Made by a program: the position numbers and the translations under genes. Below the pieces are notes generated by a model. It searched no databases and was not told the DNA's origin. It saw nothing but the letters and a program-made list of their open reading frames with translations. Positions 17,539 to 26,500 of a stretch of 64,000 nt of DNA are shown here, piece by piece (the first letter of the stretch is position 1; every line of letters begins with the position of its first letter). This stretch comes from RCIO01 sp040880025 (GTDB lineage Bacteria; Pseudomonadota; Alphaproteobacteria; Rhizobiales; Rhizobiaceae): NCBI GenBank assembly GCA_040880025.1, contig JBBDJD010000010.1, positions 62,001-126,000 on the forward strand, read 5' to 3'.

Positions 17539-19689
17539 ATAGGCAATCAGGCCTACGCATCATTATCGATCCTTGCCAATCCCGCACTTGATGCGGGTCG
17601 CATGGCGGCAATCTTGGGTGACAACGGGTTCGATGTCATGAGTTGCGACGGAACGCGCCCGGGCTGTTTCGATCTCGATCGCAACGGCATGGTCGTCGCG
17701 CTGGCCGAGTTCGCCGATATGACGGCCGGCGCCGACCTCGCATTCGTCTTCTATGCCGGGCACGGAATGCAGACCGCAGCGGGAAATGTCCTGGCACCCG
17801 TCGACATGACGCTCGATTGCGACACGCTGGACCCTGCCAGGGCAACGATGCTTGACAATGTTATGGAGGCGCTTTCTGGAGCGCGCGAAAAGATCGTTAT
17901 TCTCGACGCCTGCCGCAACGACCCCCTCGCAAGCCAGCAATGCGCGCAGCGTGGGGCCCGCCCCCTCTCCTTTGGATCCTTGGTGCTGCCAAAGAGTGAC
18001 AACCGTTTCCTGATTGTAACGTCGACAAAGCCGGGCGACGTCGCGCGCGATGGACTGCCGGGTGCACATTCCCCATTTGCCGAAAGCCTGTTTCAGGCGA
18101 TGGAGGTCGCCCCTGGCGCCCGGTTCGACCAACTGTTTGACCGCGTGACCAGACAGGTGGTCAAAAAGACCGCAGCCGCCAACTTCACCCAGGTGCCGGA
18201 AGTGTTCATTCGCGGCGGGGCTCCCGACGCCTGCCTCGCCGGCGACAGTTGCGCCGAGGACCCCGAGGCCGCCTCGCTGAAAGCCGAGGTGGAGCGGCTC
18301 CGCAATGAACACCGTCGCGCGCAGGAATATGAAGCGATTGCCCTGATCGTACTCAGAGATGCCGGCTATGAGAGCCTCGATGCCGTTCCGGCGGATCGGC
18401 GCGATAGTTTTCTCAATGGTCTCGTCGGGGTGGGCAAGTCTCTGGGCAAACGCGGTGATGCGGCGGCCGAGCGGGCGCTGGCGGCGTTGAAAACCGGCGA
18501 CGAAACCGCCGCCACCAGACTGTTCGAGGAGGATATTGCCGCCAATCTGGCGGATGCCGATCAGGCGCGGCGAACAGCTGCCTCCTCGTACCGTCATCTG
18601 GCCGCCCTTGCGTGGCCGAGCGATGTGGCCAAGGCGGCGCTTCATTTCGCAAGCGCTGTCGAGCTTGATCCAACCGATATCCAAGCATGGGTCGACTATG
18701 GCGAGACCCTTCTGACGATTGGCAAATCCCCGGAGGCAAATGACGCGTTTGTTCACGCTGCCGAGTTGGCAGGACATGCTGGGCCGTCCGTTCCGGCTGT
18801 CAAGGCCGCCTATCTTCAGGGTGACGTGGCCTTCGCCCAGGGCCGGTTCGGCGACGCAATCGGCTTCTACGAATCGGCGAAGACGCTAGCGGAAAAACTT
18901 GCCCCGCGAGGCGAGGCCGGGAGATCGCGGCTCCTGGCTGCAATTCACACCAAGATCGGCGATTTTCTCGGTTCCCGGGATGATTTCGATGGTGCGCTCG
19001 CGGCTTTCAAGATGGCAAACGACATCACGGTGCAACTTGTTGCAGATGCACCCGGCGACGCGCAAAGCCAACGCGACCTAGCGACGGCGCATGAAAATCT
19101 CGGCGCCGTGTACGGCGCGATGAGGCGCACAGAGCTGGCAAGGTCCTGGCATGTCGCCGCGCTCGATATTCGCCGAAAGCTCTGGCAGGCAGAGCGAGAA
19201 AATTACGCCCGTAGCCGGGATATGGCGAGGAGTTATGGATATATCGGCGATTCCGATTGGAACCAGTTCCGCCACGAGAGCGCGCTCGATTCTTATGACG
19301 CCGCGCTATCGATCATGAAAACCGTGACAAGCGCCGACCCGCGCAATGGCGAATGGCAGCGAGGCCTTTGGCTCGCATATGGAAATGTGGGGATGGTGCA
19401 TCGGGCACGTGGAGACACGGCTAGTGCCCGCGAAGCGCTCGAAAATGGCTTCAAGGTCATGCAGCGTCTGGCAAACTCCCATCCCAACAACGCTGAATGG
19501 CAATACGATCTCTATTTGAGCCATCTGGATATGGCTTTGTACGAGGAGGACAAGATCGAACACCTGCAAGCCGCGCTCGATATTGTGCAGCGGCTTGAAG
19601 CGGAAGGCAGGCTGGCGCCCTCACGCGCGGCCGCGGTCGATTACGCCCGTGCGCGGCTGAACCAGGCGCTCGTCGAACCCCGGAACTAG
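17458..19689 (+). CDS. Secreted caspase-like (peptidase C14) protein with TPR-like C-terminus
   Basis: 743 residues from the ATG at 17458. A signal peptide (1-20) is followed by the p20-like caspase fold: ERRVALVIGNQAY, FYAGHGMQ with catalytic His102, and VILDACRNDP with catalytic Cys152. Residues 260-300 are a charged helix. From about 330 to the end there are repeated helical hairpins of TPR type (WVDYGETLLTIGKSPEANDAF; AYLQGDVAFAQGRFGDAIGFY; AHENLGAVYGAMRRTELARSW). Such proteins are common in Rhizobiales with unknown targets. The frame is open upstream, but GGAG and the duplicated copy both support this start. Confidence 0.88.
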   Translation: MRRAVLALLLFLILAPAAFAERRVALVIGNQAYASLSILANPALDAGRMAAILGDNGFDVMSCDGTRPGCFDLDRNGMVVALAEFADMTAGADLAFVFYAGHGMQTAAGNVLAPVDMTLDCDTLDPARATMLDNVMEALSGAREKIVILDACRNDPLASQQCAQRGARPLSFGSLVLPKSDNRFLIVTSTKPGDVARDGLPGAHSPFAESLFQAMEVAPGARFDQLFDRVTRQVVKKTAAANFTQVPEVFIRGGAPDACLAGDSCAEDPEAASLKAEVERLRNEHRRAQEYEAIALIVLRDAGYESLDAVPADRRDSFLNGLVGVGKSLGKRGDAAAERALAALKTGDETAATRLFEEDIAANLADADQARRTAASSYRHLAALAWPSDVAKAALHFASAVELDPTDIQAWVDYGETLLTIGKSPEANDAFVHAAELAGHAGPSVPAVKAAYLQGDVAFAQGRFGDAIGFYESAKTLAEKLAPRGEAGRSRLLAAIHTKIGDFLGSRDDFDGALAAFKMANDITVQLVADAPGDAQSQRDLATAHENLGAVYGAMRRTELARSWHVAALDIRRKLWQAERENYARSRDMARSYGYIGDSDWNQFRHESALDSYDAALSIMKTVTSADPRNGEWQRGLWLAYGNVGMVHRARGDTASAREALENGFKVMQRLANSHPNNAEWQYDLYLSHLDMALYEEDKIEHLQAALDIVQRLEAEGRLAPSRAAAVDYARARLNQALVEPRN

Positions 19690-20168
19690 CCCACTAACCC
19701 GCCATCGAACCTGATAACCCAGCTGGTCCAGTCGGCGGGCGCCGCGATCTCGGCGTAGAGCTTGCGCCCGTCCTCCGGCTGGCGCGGGGCGTTGAGGATC
19801 AGTTTCGACCAGCCGCGCTCCTCCGACTGGTCGGCCAGCACGTCGACCAGCGCCTTGGCGATGCCCTTCTGCCGGTGCTCGTGATGCACGTAGATGTGGT
19901 CGACGACGCCGCAGCGCATGCCTGACACCGGCTCCGGCTGGTCGGCGAACATCACGAAGCCGACCAGTTCGCCGTCGATCCGCGCGCCATAGATCTCGAT
20001 GCCGCGGTCCTGCAGCAGCGTTTCGGCATAGAACTCGTCGGGCCGGCGTGGCGCGCCGCGCTTCAGCGCCTGCGCATAGCCGGCCACCAGCGGCGCGAAA
20101 TCATGCGCGTCGTTGAGGCGCAGCTGGGCGATGTCGATTTGCGGGGTTTCGCTCATACGGGCGTCCAT
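19686..20168 (-). CDS. GNAT-family N-acetyltransferase
   Basis: 160 residues. The acetyl-CoA loop region VDHIYVHHEHRQKGIAKALVDVL (HRQKGIAKAL as the R/Q-x-x-G-x-A core) and the preceding GELVGFVMFAD strand define the GNAT fold. Substrate is unknown. The start at 20168 is supported by AAAGGTGG 11 nt upstream; an ATG at 20156 is equally possible. Overlaps the caspase stop by 4 bp on the opposite strand. Confidence 0.88.
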   Translation of the reverse strand: MDARMSETPQIDIAQLRLNDAHDFAPLVAGYAQALKRGAPRRPDEFYAETLLQDRGIEIYGARIDGELVGFVMFADQPEPVSGMRCGVVDHIYVHHEHRQKGIAKALVDVLADQSEERGWSKLILNAPRQPEDGRKLYAEIAAPADWTSWVIRFDGGLVG

Positions 20169-20272
20169 TTCCGAATTAACCACCTTTGCCGATCGACGGG
20201 GATGGCACCGCCAAAGCCGGGTGACAAGGGTTAAGAATGCGTTAATTTGCGCATCGAGGGGGCTGCGGTGCC

Positions 20273-20653
20273 ATGAACAAGGATCGCGCCATGCGCTTGA
20301 CTGGAATTCGAAGGGGACTGCCGGCCGTGACCGTCGTGGCGGCGGCGCTCGTCCTCGCGCTTGCCCCGGCATCGGCCGGCGGCCGCCTGAAGGAGCGCGT
20401 CTATGACGATTCCTTCGGCAATCTCATCATCATCAGCCCGTCGGGATACAAGCGGATCGTCGTCGGCATGGGCCATGTAGCGGTCGAACTGGAAGCCGAG
20501 CAGCGGCAGGAAGCGGCGGCCCGGCTGCCCGAAGGCGGCCATCGGCGCGCCTACCGCCACTGCTACCGGCCGCCGGTTCTGTGGAAGGGCCGCGGGTACA
20601 TGTACGGGCTCGCCGAGGGCGAGATCCCGCAGCCGCCGTTGATCTGCAAATAG
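20273..20653 (+). CDS. Hypothetical secreted protein
   Basis: 126 residues with an N-terminal signal peptide (cleavage near ASAGG) and a mature part of about 90 residues rich in Tyr/Arg (GNLIIISPSGYKRIVVGMG; HCYRPPVLWKGRGYMYGL). Start may be the ATG at 20273 or the in-frame ATG at 20291. Similar short proteins occur across Rhizobiales; no function recognised. Confidence 0.7.
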   Translation: MNKDRAMRLTGIRRGLPAVTVVAAALVLALAPASAGGRLKERVYDDSFGNLIIISPSGYKRIVVGMGHVAVELEAEQRQEAAARLPEGGHRRAYRHCYRPPVLWKGRGYMYGLAEGEIPQPPLICK

Positions 20654-20722
20654 CTATTTTCTTGTTCCGGCCCCGATTTGGCCGGAATGTTTCCGCCGAG
20701 TGGCGTTGAGGAAGCGTTAACC

Positions 20723-22045
20723 ATGAGTAATGCCCGTTCCGCCCGCAGCCTGCGCGGCCAGATTGCATCGCTGGAGACGATGACGCGGTTCGTGCTGGCC
20801 ACGCTGGCGCTGGCCAGCGGCGTCTACACCTATCTTGGCGTGCGCAGCCTGCTCGACGGCGAAGCCACCATGGTCTTCTTCGCCGCCATCATCTACTCCG
20901 CCGCCGTCTCCGTCGGCATATACGGCTTCTGGACCTACCTGATCCGCTTCGTGCCGGGCGTGCGCGACGCCAGCTCGCGGCTGGGGCTTTTTCTGGTCAT
21001 GCTGGTCGGCTCGGCGATGATCATTGCCATGTCGTCCTGGCTGAACGCTGCCGCGCTCGCCGGCTCGGCCGCCGTGGAACAGCATCTGGCGACGACGCTG
21101 GAAGGCTATACAGCGGACCTCGACCAGGCCAATTCGAACGCGATCGCCGCGCAGTCGCTGCTGCCAGACATCCAGCGCGCATCCGAACGCTTCGCCAGGC
21201 TGGCGCAGGAGGAGCGCGAATCGGGCGCGCTGACAGGATCGTCCGGCTCCGGCAGCGTCGTGCAGCTTCTTACCCAGATGTCCGCGCAGATGCGCGAGCT
21301 GGAGGCAAGCATCCTCGCCTCGCGCGAAACCGTCAGCTCGCTGTTCAAGGAAGCCCAGTCCCACCTCGCCACCATGCGCGGTCTCGTCTCCGGCTCCGGG
21401 CCGGTTGCGCCACGCGCCGATACCTTCGGCGAGGAGGCGGTTGCCCTGACCGGCGTCATCGCAGCGATCGAACAGACGTCGATCGCACCTTCGGTGAGCC
21501 GCGCGGCGGCGGACCTTTCCGCCGGCTTCATTGCGCCGGTCGCCGATGGACGTTCGGCGGACCTTGCCGGCAGGCAGGACACCGTGATGGCTACCGTGCG
21601 CGAATCGGTAGCCGCGCAATCGCAGGCGCTATCGGCCGCCGCCAATGAAATCCTGGCGCTGCCGAGAGTGGCCGAGCGCCGCTACGTCCCGCTGTCTTCC
21701 GCCGAAGCGGTGCTGCTTTATGCGTCAAGCTTCCTGCCCAGCTGGGCCGGCGCAATCTCGATCGATCTTCTGCCGGCGGTGCTGGTCGCCATTATGGCGA
21801 TCGTCCACGCCGCGGTCCGGCGCGACGACGACGGGCTGCCCGACGCCGACATGATTACCGCCGGTGACATGCTGCGCGCGCTCGACGTGCATGCCGCGAT
21901 CTCCGCGCGCCAGTTCGCCGAAAAGCAGCCGGACGCGCCGGACACCGCGCCGCGGCGGGCACCCTCCCACGAGCCTGGCGTGCAACCCGGCGGCCCGAAC
22001 GTGACGCCACTCGGTCTGACCGACCGCAAGAGGACCGACCCATGA
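20723..22045 (+). CDS. Membrane protein with periplasmic coiled-coil-like domain, unknown function
   Basis: 440 residues. Three to four N-terminal membrane helices (about 20-120), a long Ala/Ser/Glu-rich helical region (about 125-330), another membrane helix (about 340-375), and a cytoplasmic tail (DDDGLPDADMITAGDMLRAL). The topology resembles sensor or scaffold proteins without a kinase part. GAGGAAG is 7 nt before the ATG at 20723. Its stop overlaps the next start (ATGA), so the two are translationally coupled. Confidence 0.75.
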   Translation: MSNARSARSLRGQIASLETMTRFVLATLALASGVYTYLGVRSLLDGEATMVFFAAIIYSAAVSVGIYGFWTYLIRFVPGVRDASSRLGLFLVMLVGSAMIIAMSSWLNAAALAGSAAVEQHLATTLEGYTADLDQANSNAIAAQSLLPDIQRASERFARLAQEERESGALTGSSGSGSVVQLLTQMSAQMRELEASILASRETVSSLFKEAQSHLATMRGLVSGSGPVAPRADTFGEEAVALTGVIAAIEQTSIAPSVSRAAADLSAGFIAPVADGRSADLAGRQDTVMATVRESVAAQSQALSAAANEILALPRVAERRYVPLSSAEAVLLYASSFLPSWAGAISIDLLPAVLVAIMAIVHAAVRRDDDGLPDADMITAGDMLRALDVHAAISARQFAEKQPDAPDTAPRRAPSHEPGVQPGGPNVTPLGLTDRKRTDP

Positions 22046-22875
22046 GCGAGCGCCAGACCTTGTCCGGCGACCGCTACGGCATTGAGCCGGAGGAGACGCA
22101 CCCGCACGACGAGGCGGGGATCGTCCGCTGGGCGTTCTTCTTCATGCTGCTCGGCACGTTCCTGGTCCTGACGCTCGATTTCAGCGACATCGTGGAAAGA
22201 AATGGCGGTCTGTGGGGGCCGGAGGCCTCGACGACCGCCGTCACCGTTCCCGTCCTGCCGCCGGCGATCGAGGGCGACGACAAGACGCGGCGCGGCGTCA
22301 CCGACCCACGCGAGTTCCTGACCACCGACCCGGCCGCGCTCCGCGAAATGATGCGTTTCACGCTTCTGCCCGATGGCGTTCTTCAGGCATCCGGCAGCAT
22401 AGACCAGGGCGCGGCCCAACGCTTCGAGACCGAACTGGTCGAGCGCGGCGAATATATCCGCACCATTTCGCTTGATTCGCCCGGCGGTTCGCTCGACGAC
22501 GCAATGGCGATGGCCAGGCTCATTCGCGACAAGGGCCTTTCGACCGAGGTGCGTGACGGCGCGCTCTGCGCCTCGTCCTGCCCTCTCATCCTGGCCGGCG
22601 GGTCCGTCCGCAAGGTCGCCGAAAAGGCCGCGATCGGCGTGCACCAGTTCTATGCGGTATCGAGCCGTGAGCTGGGACCGGAACAGGCGATGGCGGACGC
22701 GCAACTCACCACGGCGCGCATCACCCGCCACTTGATCGACATGGGCGTCGACCCGGCCATGTGGCTTCATGCGCTGGATACGCCGCCGCGCCGGCTCTAC
22801 TATCTTTCGGTGGACGAGCTTGCCGGCTACCGGCTGGTGACGGGCTCGCGTACCGCCGCCCTGGGCTCGGACTGA
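22042..22875 (+). CDS. Membrane-anchored ClpP/SppA-fold protein
   Basis: 277 residues. One membrane helix (29-47) then a soluble domain with the ClpP/crotonase pattern: ISLDSPGGSLDDAMAMARLI (141-161), ALCASSCPLILAGG (174-187) with a candidate nucleophile Ser178/179, and IGVHQFYAV with His201 where ClpP has its catalytic His. The domain probably lies in the periplasm. Known relatives are annotated as periplasmic ClpP-like proteins of unclear activity. Coupled to the upstream membrane protein by a 4-bp overlap. Confidence 0.8.
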   Translation: MSERQTLSGDRYGIEPEETHPHDEAGIVRWAFFFMLLGTFLVLTLDFSDIVERNGGLWGPEASTTAVTVPVLPPAIEGDDKTRRGVTDPREFLTTDPAALREMMRFTLLPDGVLQASGSIDQGAAQRFETELVERGEYIRTISLDSPGGSLDDAMAMARLIRDKGLSTEVRDGALCASSCPLILAGGSVRKVAEKAAIGVHQFYAVSSRELGPEQAMADAQLTTARITRHLIDMGVDPAMWLHALDTPPRRLYYLSVDELAGYRLVTGSRTAALGSD

Positions 22876-22886
22876 GCCCCTAGAAC

Positions 22887-23453
22887 CTAGCGCGCCTGCG
22901 CGTGATACTCGGCGTTGGGCCGCATATCGATGGCCGCGGCCACCCTGTTCGACATGTTGAAGAAGCCGGCGACCGACGCGATGTCCCAGATGTCGCGGTC
23001 CGAAAAGCCCGCCTTGCGCAAGCCGTCGCGGTCCGCTTCGTCCATCTTCGCCGGCTGCTCGGTGAGCTTTTCGGAGAATGCAAGCATCGCTGCCTGCTTC
23101 GCCGTCAGGTCGGCTGCGCGCCAGTTCATCACCATCATTTCGCCAAGCGCCGGATCGCCGGAAAGCTGCCTCACCGCCGCGCCGTGAGCGACCAGACAAT
23201 AGAAGCAGTGATTCACCGACGACACGACGACGGCGATCATTTCACGCTCGAGCTTCGAGAGCGTTGAATTGCCCAGCATCAGATCGTTGTACATCTCGGT
23301 GAATGCGCGCAGCTTTTTCTCGTCGAACGCGTAGGATTTGAGCACGTTCGGGACAAGGCCGAGCTTCTCCTCGCATTTGGCGAAATAGGCCTTGGTCGCA
23401 TCCGACAGGTCACTCGCCGGCTCGAGATTCAGCGCGGTAATTCGCTCGCTCAT
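22887..23453 (-). CDS. Peroxidase-related / carboxymuconolactone-decarboxylase-family protein
   Basis: 188 residues. The AhpD-like redox motif is in NHCFYCLVAHGA (C-x2-C-x3-H), with upstream LEREMIAVVVSSVN and downstream GFSDRDIWDIASVAGFFNM as in uncharacterised peroxidase-related enzymes. Likely a cytoplasmic thiol peroxidase or alkylhydroperoxidase; substrate unknown. Convergent with the ClpP-like gene. Confidence 0.9.
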   Translation of the reverse strand: MSERITALNLEPASDLSDATKAYFAKCEEKLGLVPNVLKSYAFDEKKLRAFTEMYNDLMLGNSTLSKLEREMIAVVVSSVNHCFYCLVAHGAAVRQLSGDPALGEMMVMNWRAADLTAKQAAMLAFSEKLTEQPAKMDEADRDGLRKAGFSDRDIWDIASVAGFFNMSNRVAAAIDMRPNAEYHAQAR

Positions 23454-23576
23454 AGGCGTTAGGCTCCCTTCATTTTTTCCTGCGCAGAATGTCCGACCGG
23501 ACGGTGCTACGGGTCGCCAAATGCGCGCGTTCTGTTACGATACAGCCAAAAACAGGCGGCGGGAGAGGAAAACGCC

Positions 23577-26500
23577 ATGAATGATCGCGGCAACGCAGCC
23601 AGACCGGCTGGCGCGCGCAGCGCCTCCGCAAGCAAGGCCCCGTCCGGCGGCGTCGATCTCTCCGATTTTCTGCAACTGCTCATTGCCCGCACACCTGAAG
23701 AGGACGTCGCGGCCTATGAGAAGGACGCGCTCAATCGCACGGCGGAAATAGTGCATTCCGCACTCATGCGCCACCGCCGCGGCGACAGCGTCGTGGCGGT
23801 CGAAGCCAGTCCCGGCGTTTCGCGGCGTGGGCGACAGGTCTCGGCCGTTACCATCGTCAATGACAACATGCCGTTTCTGTTCGATTCGATCACCGGCGAG
23901 ATCAACGACACCGCCGGGGAAGCGAACCTCGTTCTGCATCCGGTTCTTCTGGTTCAGCAAGACGGCAAGGGCGTGGCCCGCATAGTCGGCGACGCCTCGT
24001 CGAAAAAGGGCTCCGGCGACATCGACCGCGTCAGTATCATCCACGTCCATTTCCCGCAGATTTCGGAACCGGAAGCCGCCGCGCTTGCCACGCGGCTGAA
24101 AACCATCCTGTCCCAGGTGCGCGGCGCGGTCCATGACTGGAGACCGATGCTTGCCCGGCTCGACCAGTCGATCACCGACTTCCGCTATTCGCCGGTGCCG
24201 CTCAACCGCTCCAAGGTGGATGAGACGATCGCCTTCCTGGAATGGTTGCGAGACAACAACTTCACCTTTCTCGGCATGCGGGAATTCGTCTATTCGGGCG
24301 GCGAGAAGAACGGCTCGCTGCGCCGCTCCGACAAGCCGGGGCTGGGCATTCTCGCCGATCCTGATGTTCTCATTCTCCGCCGCGGAACCGAAGCCGTCAC
24401 GACGACGCCGGAAATCCGCGCCTTCCTGCACGGTCCGGAGCCGCTGCTGGTCACCAAGGCCAACGCCCGTTCGCTGGTCCACCGGCGCATCTATCTCGAC
24501 TATCTCGGCGTCAAGACCTTCGACGACAAGGGCAAGCTGAAGGGCGAGCTGCGTATCGTCGGACTGTTCACCTCGACCGCCTACACCCGCTCGGTCATGA
24601 ACATTCCCTATCTGCGCTCAAAGGCCAATGACGTGGTGCGGAAATCGGGCTTCGACCCGTCCGACCATTCCGGCAAGGCGCTGATCAACGTGCTGGAATC
24701 CTACCCCCGCGACGAGCTGTTCCAGATCGACGTTCCGACGCTTCGCCGCCATGCCGAAGCGATCCTGGCGCTGGGCGAGCGGCCCCGCGTGCGCGTCCTG
24801 TTCCGCGTTGACCAGTTCGACCGCTTCGTTTCAGTCATCGTGTTCGTGCCGCGCGACCGCTACGATTCTCGTGTCCGCGTAAAGATCGGCGACTACCTCA
24901 CGTCCAAGTTCGACGGCCGTCTGTCTGCCTACTACCCCGCCTTTCCCGAAGGCTCGCTGGCCCGCGTCCATTTCATCATCGGCCGCTCCGGTGGAAAAAC
25001 CCCGCAGCCCGACGGCGACGAGATCGAGGACGCGGTTCGCACAATCGTACGTACATGGGACGACGGGCTGCGCGAGGCGATTGCTGAATCCGACGCCGAT
25101 CCGGACGTCGCCGCGGCCGCCGCCGGTTTTCCGCAAAGCTACCGCAACGGGTTTTCGCCGCGCGTTGCGCTGCGCGACGCGCGCACACTGCGCGAAGTCA
25201 GCCGGGAAGCGCCGGTGGCGATCGAGTTTTTTCGCGACGGCATCGAGGCGGACGTCCATTGCGGCCTGAAGATATTCCACCACGGCGCGCCTGTTGCGCT
25301 GTCGGAACGCGTTCCGCTGTTGGAAAACATGGGCTTCCGCGTCATCAGCGAACGGACGTTCGAGATCCCGCACGGCGACGAGTGCGTGTTCCTGCACGAC
25401 ATGGAACTGGAAAGCGCGTCGGGCCGGCCGATCGATCTCGATACCAGCGGCGGCCTGTTCGCATCCGTCTTCCTGTCGATCTGGAATCGCGAAAGCGACA
25501 ATGACGCCTACAACGCGCTGGCCGAAAGCGCCGGGCTCGGCCCAGGCCAGATCCGCATCCTTAGGGCCTATGGCCGCTATCTGCAGCAGGCCGGCATTCC
25601 GCAGAGCCAGGAATTCATCGCCGCCGTTCTCAACCGGTATCCGGCCATCGCGCGTGACCTGTTCGAGCTGTTCGACACCCGCAACAACCCCGCACGGGGC
25701 GGTGAGGGCAAGCAGATAGCCGAAAAGGTCGTCGCGGCGCTGGACGCGGTGCCCAATATCGACGACGACACGATAATCCGCCGCTACCTCAACATGGTCG
25801 ACGCCACGCTGCGCACCAACCACTATGCCGACGTGACGGGCAAGCCGGTGTCGCTGGCGATCAAGCTGGACTCACGCGCGCTCACAGGCCTGCCCGAACC
25901 GCGGCCATGGCGCGAGATCTTCGTCTACGGACCCCAAGTGGAGGGCGTGCATCTGCGGTTCGGCCCGGTGGCCCGGGGCGGGCTGCGCTGGTCTGACCGG
26001 GCGCAGGACTACCGCACCGAGGTGCTCGGTCTGGTAAAGGCGCAGCAGGTCAAGAACGCCGTCATCGTGCCTGTCGGCGCCAAGGGCGGCTTCTTTCCCA
26101 AGCAGCTCCCGGCCGCCGGCAATCGCGACCAGATATTCGAGGCAGGCCGCGACGCCTATGTCAACTTCGTCTCCAGCCTGCTTTCGGTGACCGACAATCT
26201 GGACGGCGACACGGTGGTTCCGCCGCCGGGCGTCGTGCGCCACGACGGCGACGATCCCTATTTCGTGGTCGCCGCCGACAAGGGCACGGCGACCTTCTCC
26301 GACACCGCCAACGCGATCAGCCAGGCGCATGATTTCTGGCTGGACGATGCTTTCGCATCGGGCGGCTCGGCCGGCTACGACCACAAGAAGATGGGCATTA
26401 CCGCCCGCGGCGCATGGGAAGCCGTTAAGCGGCATTTCCGCGAGATGAACCGCGACATCCAGTCGGAACCGTTCACCGTCATCGGCGTCGGCGACATGTC

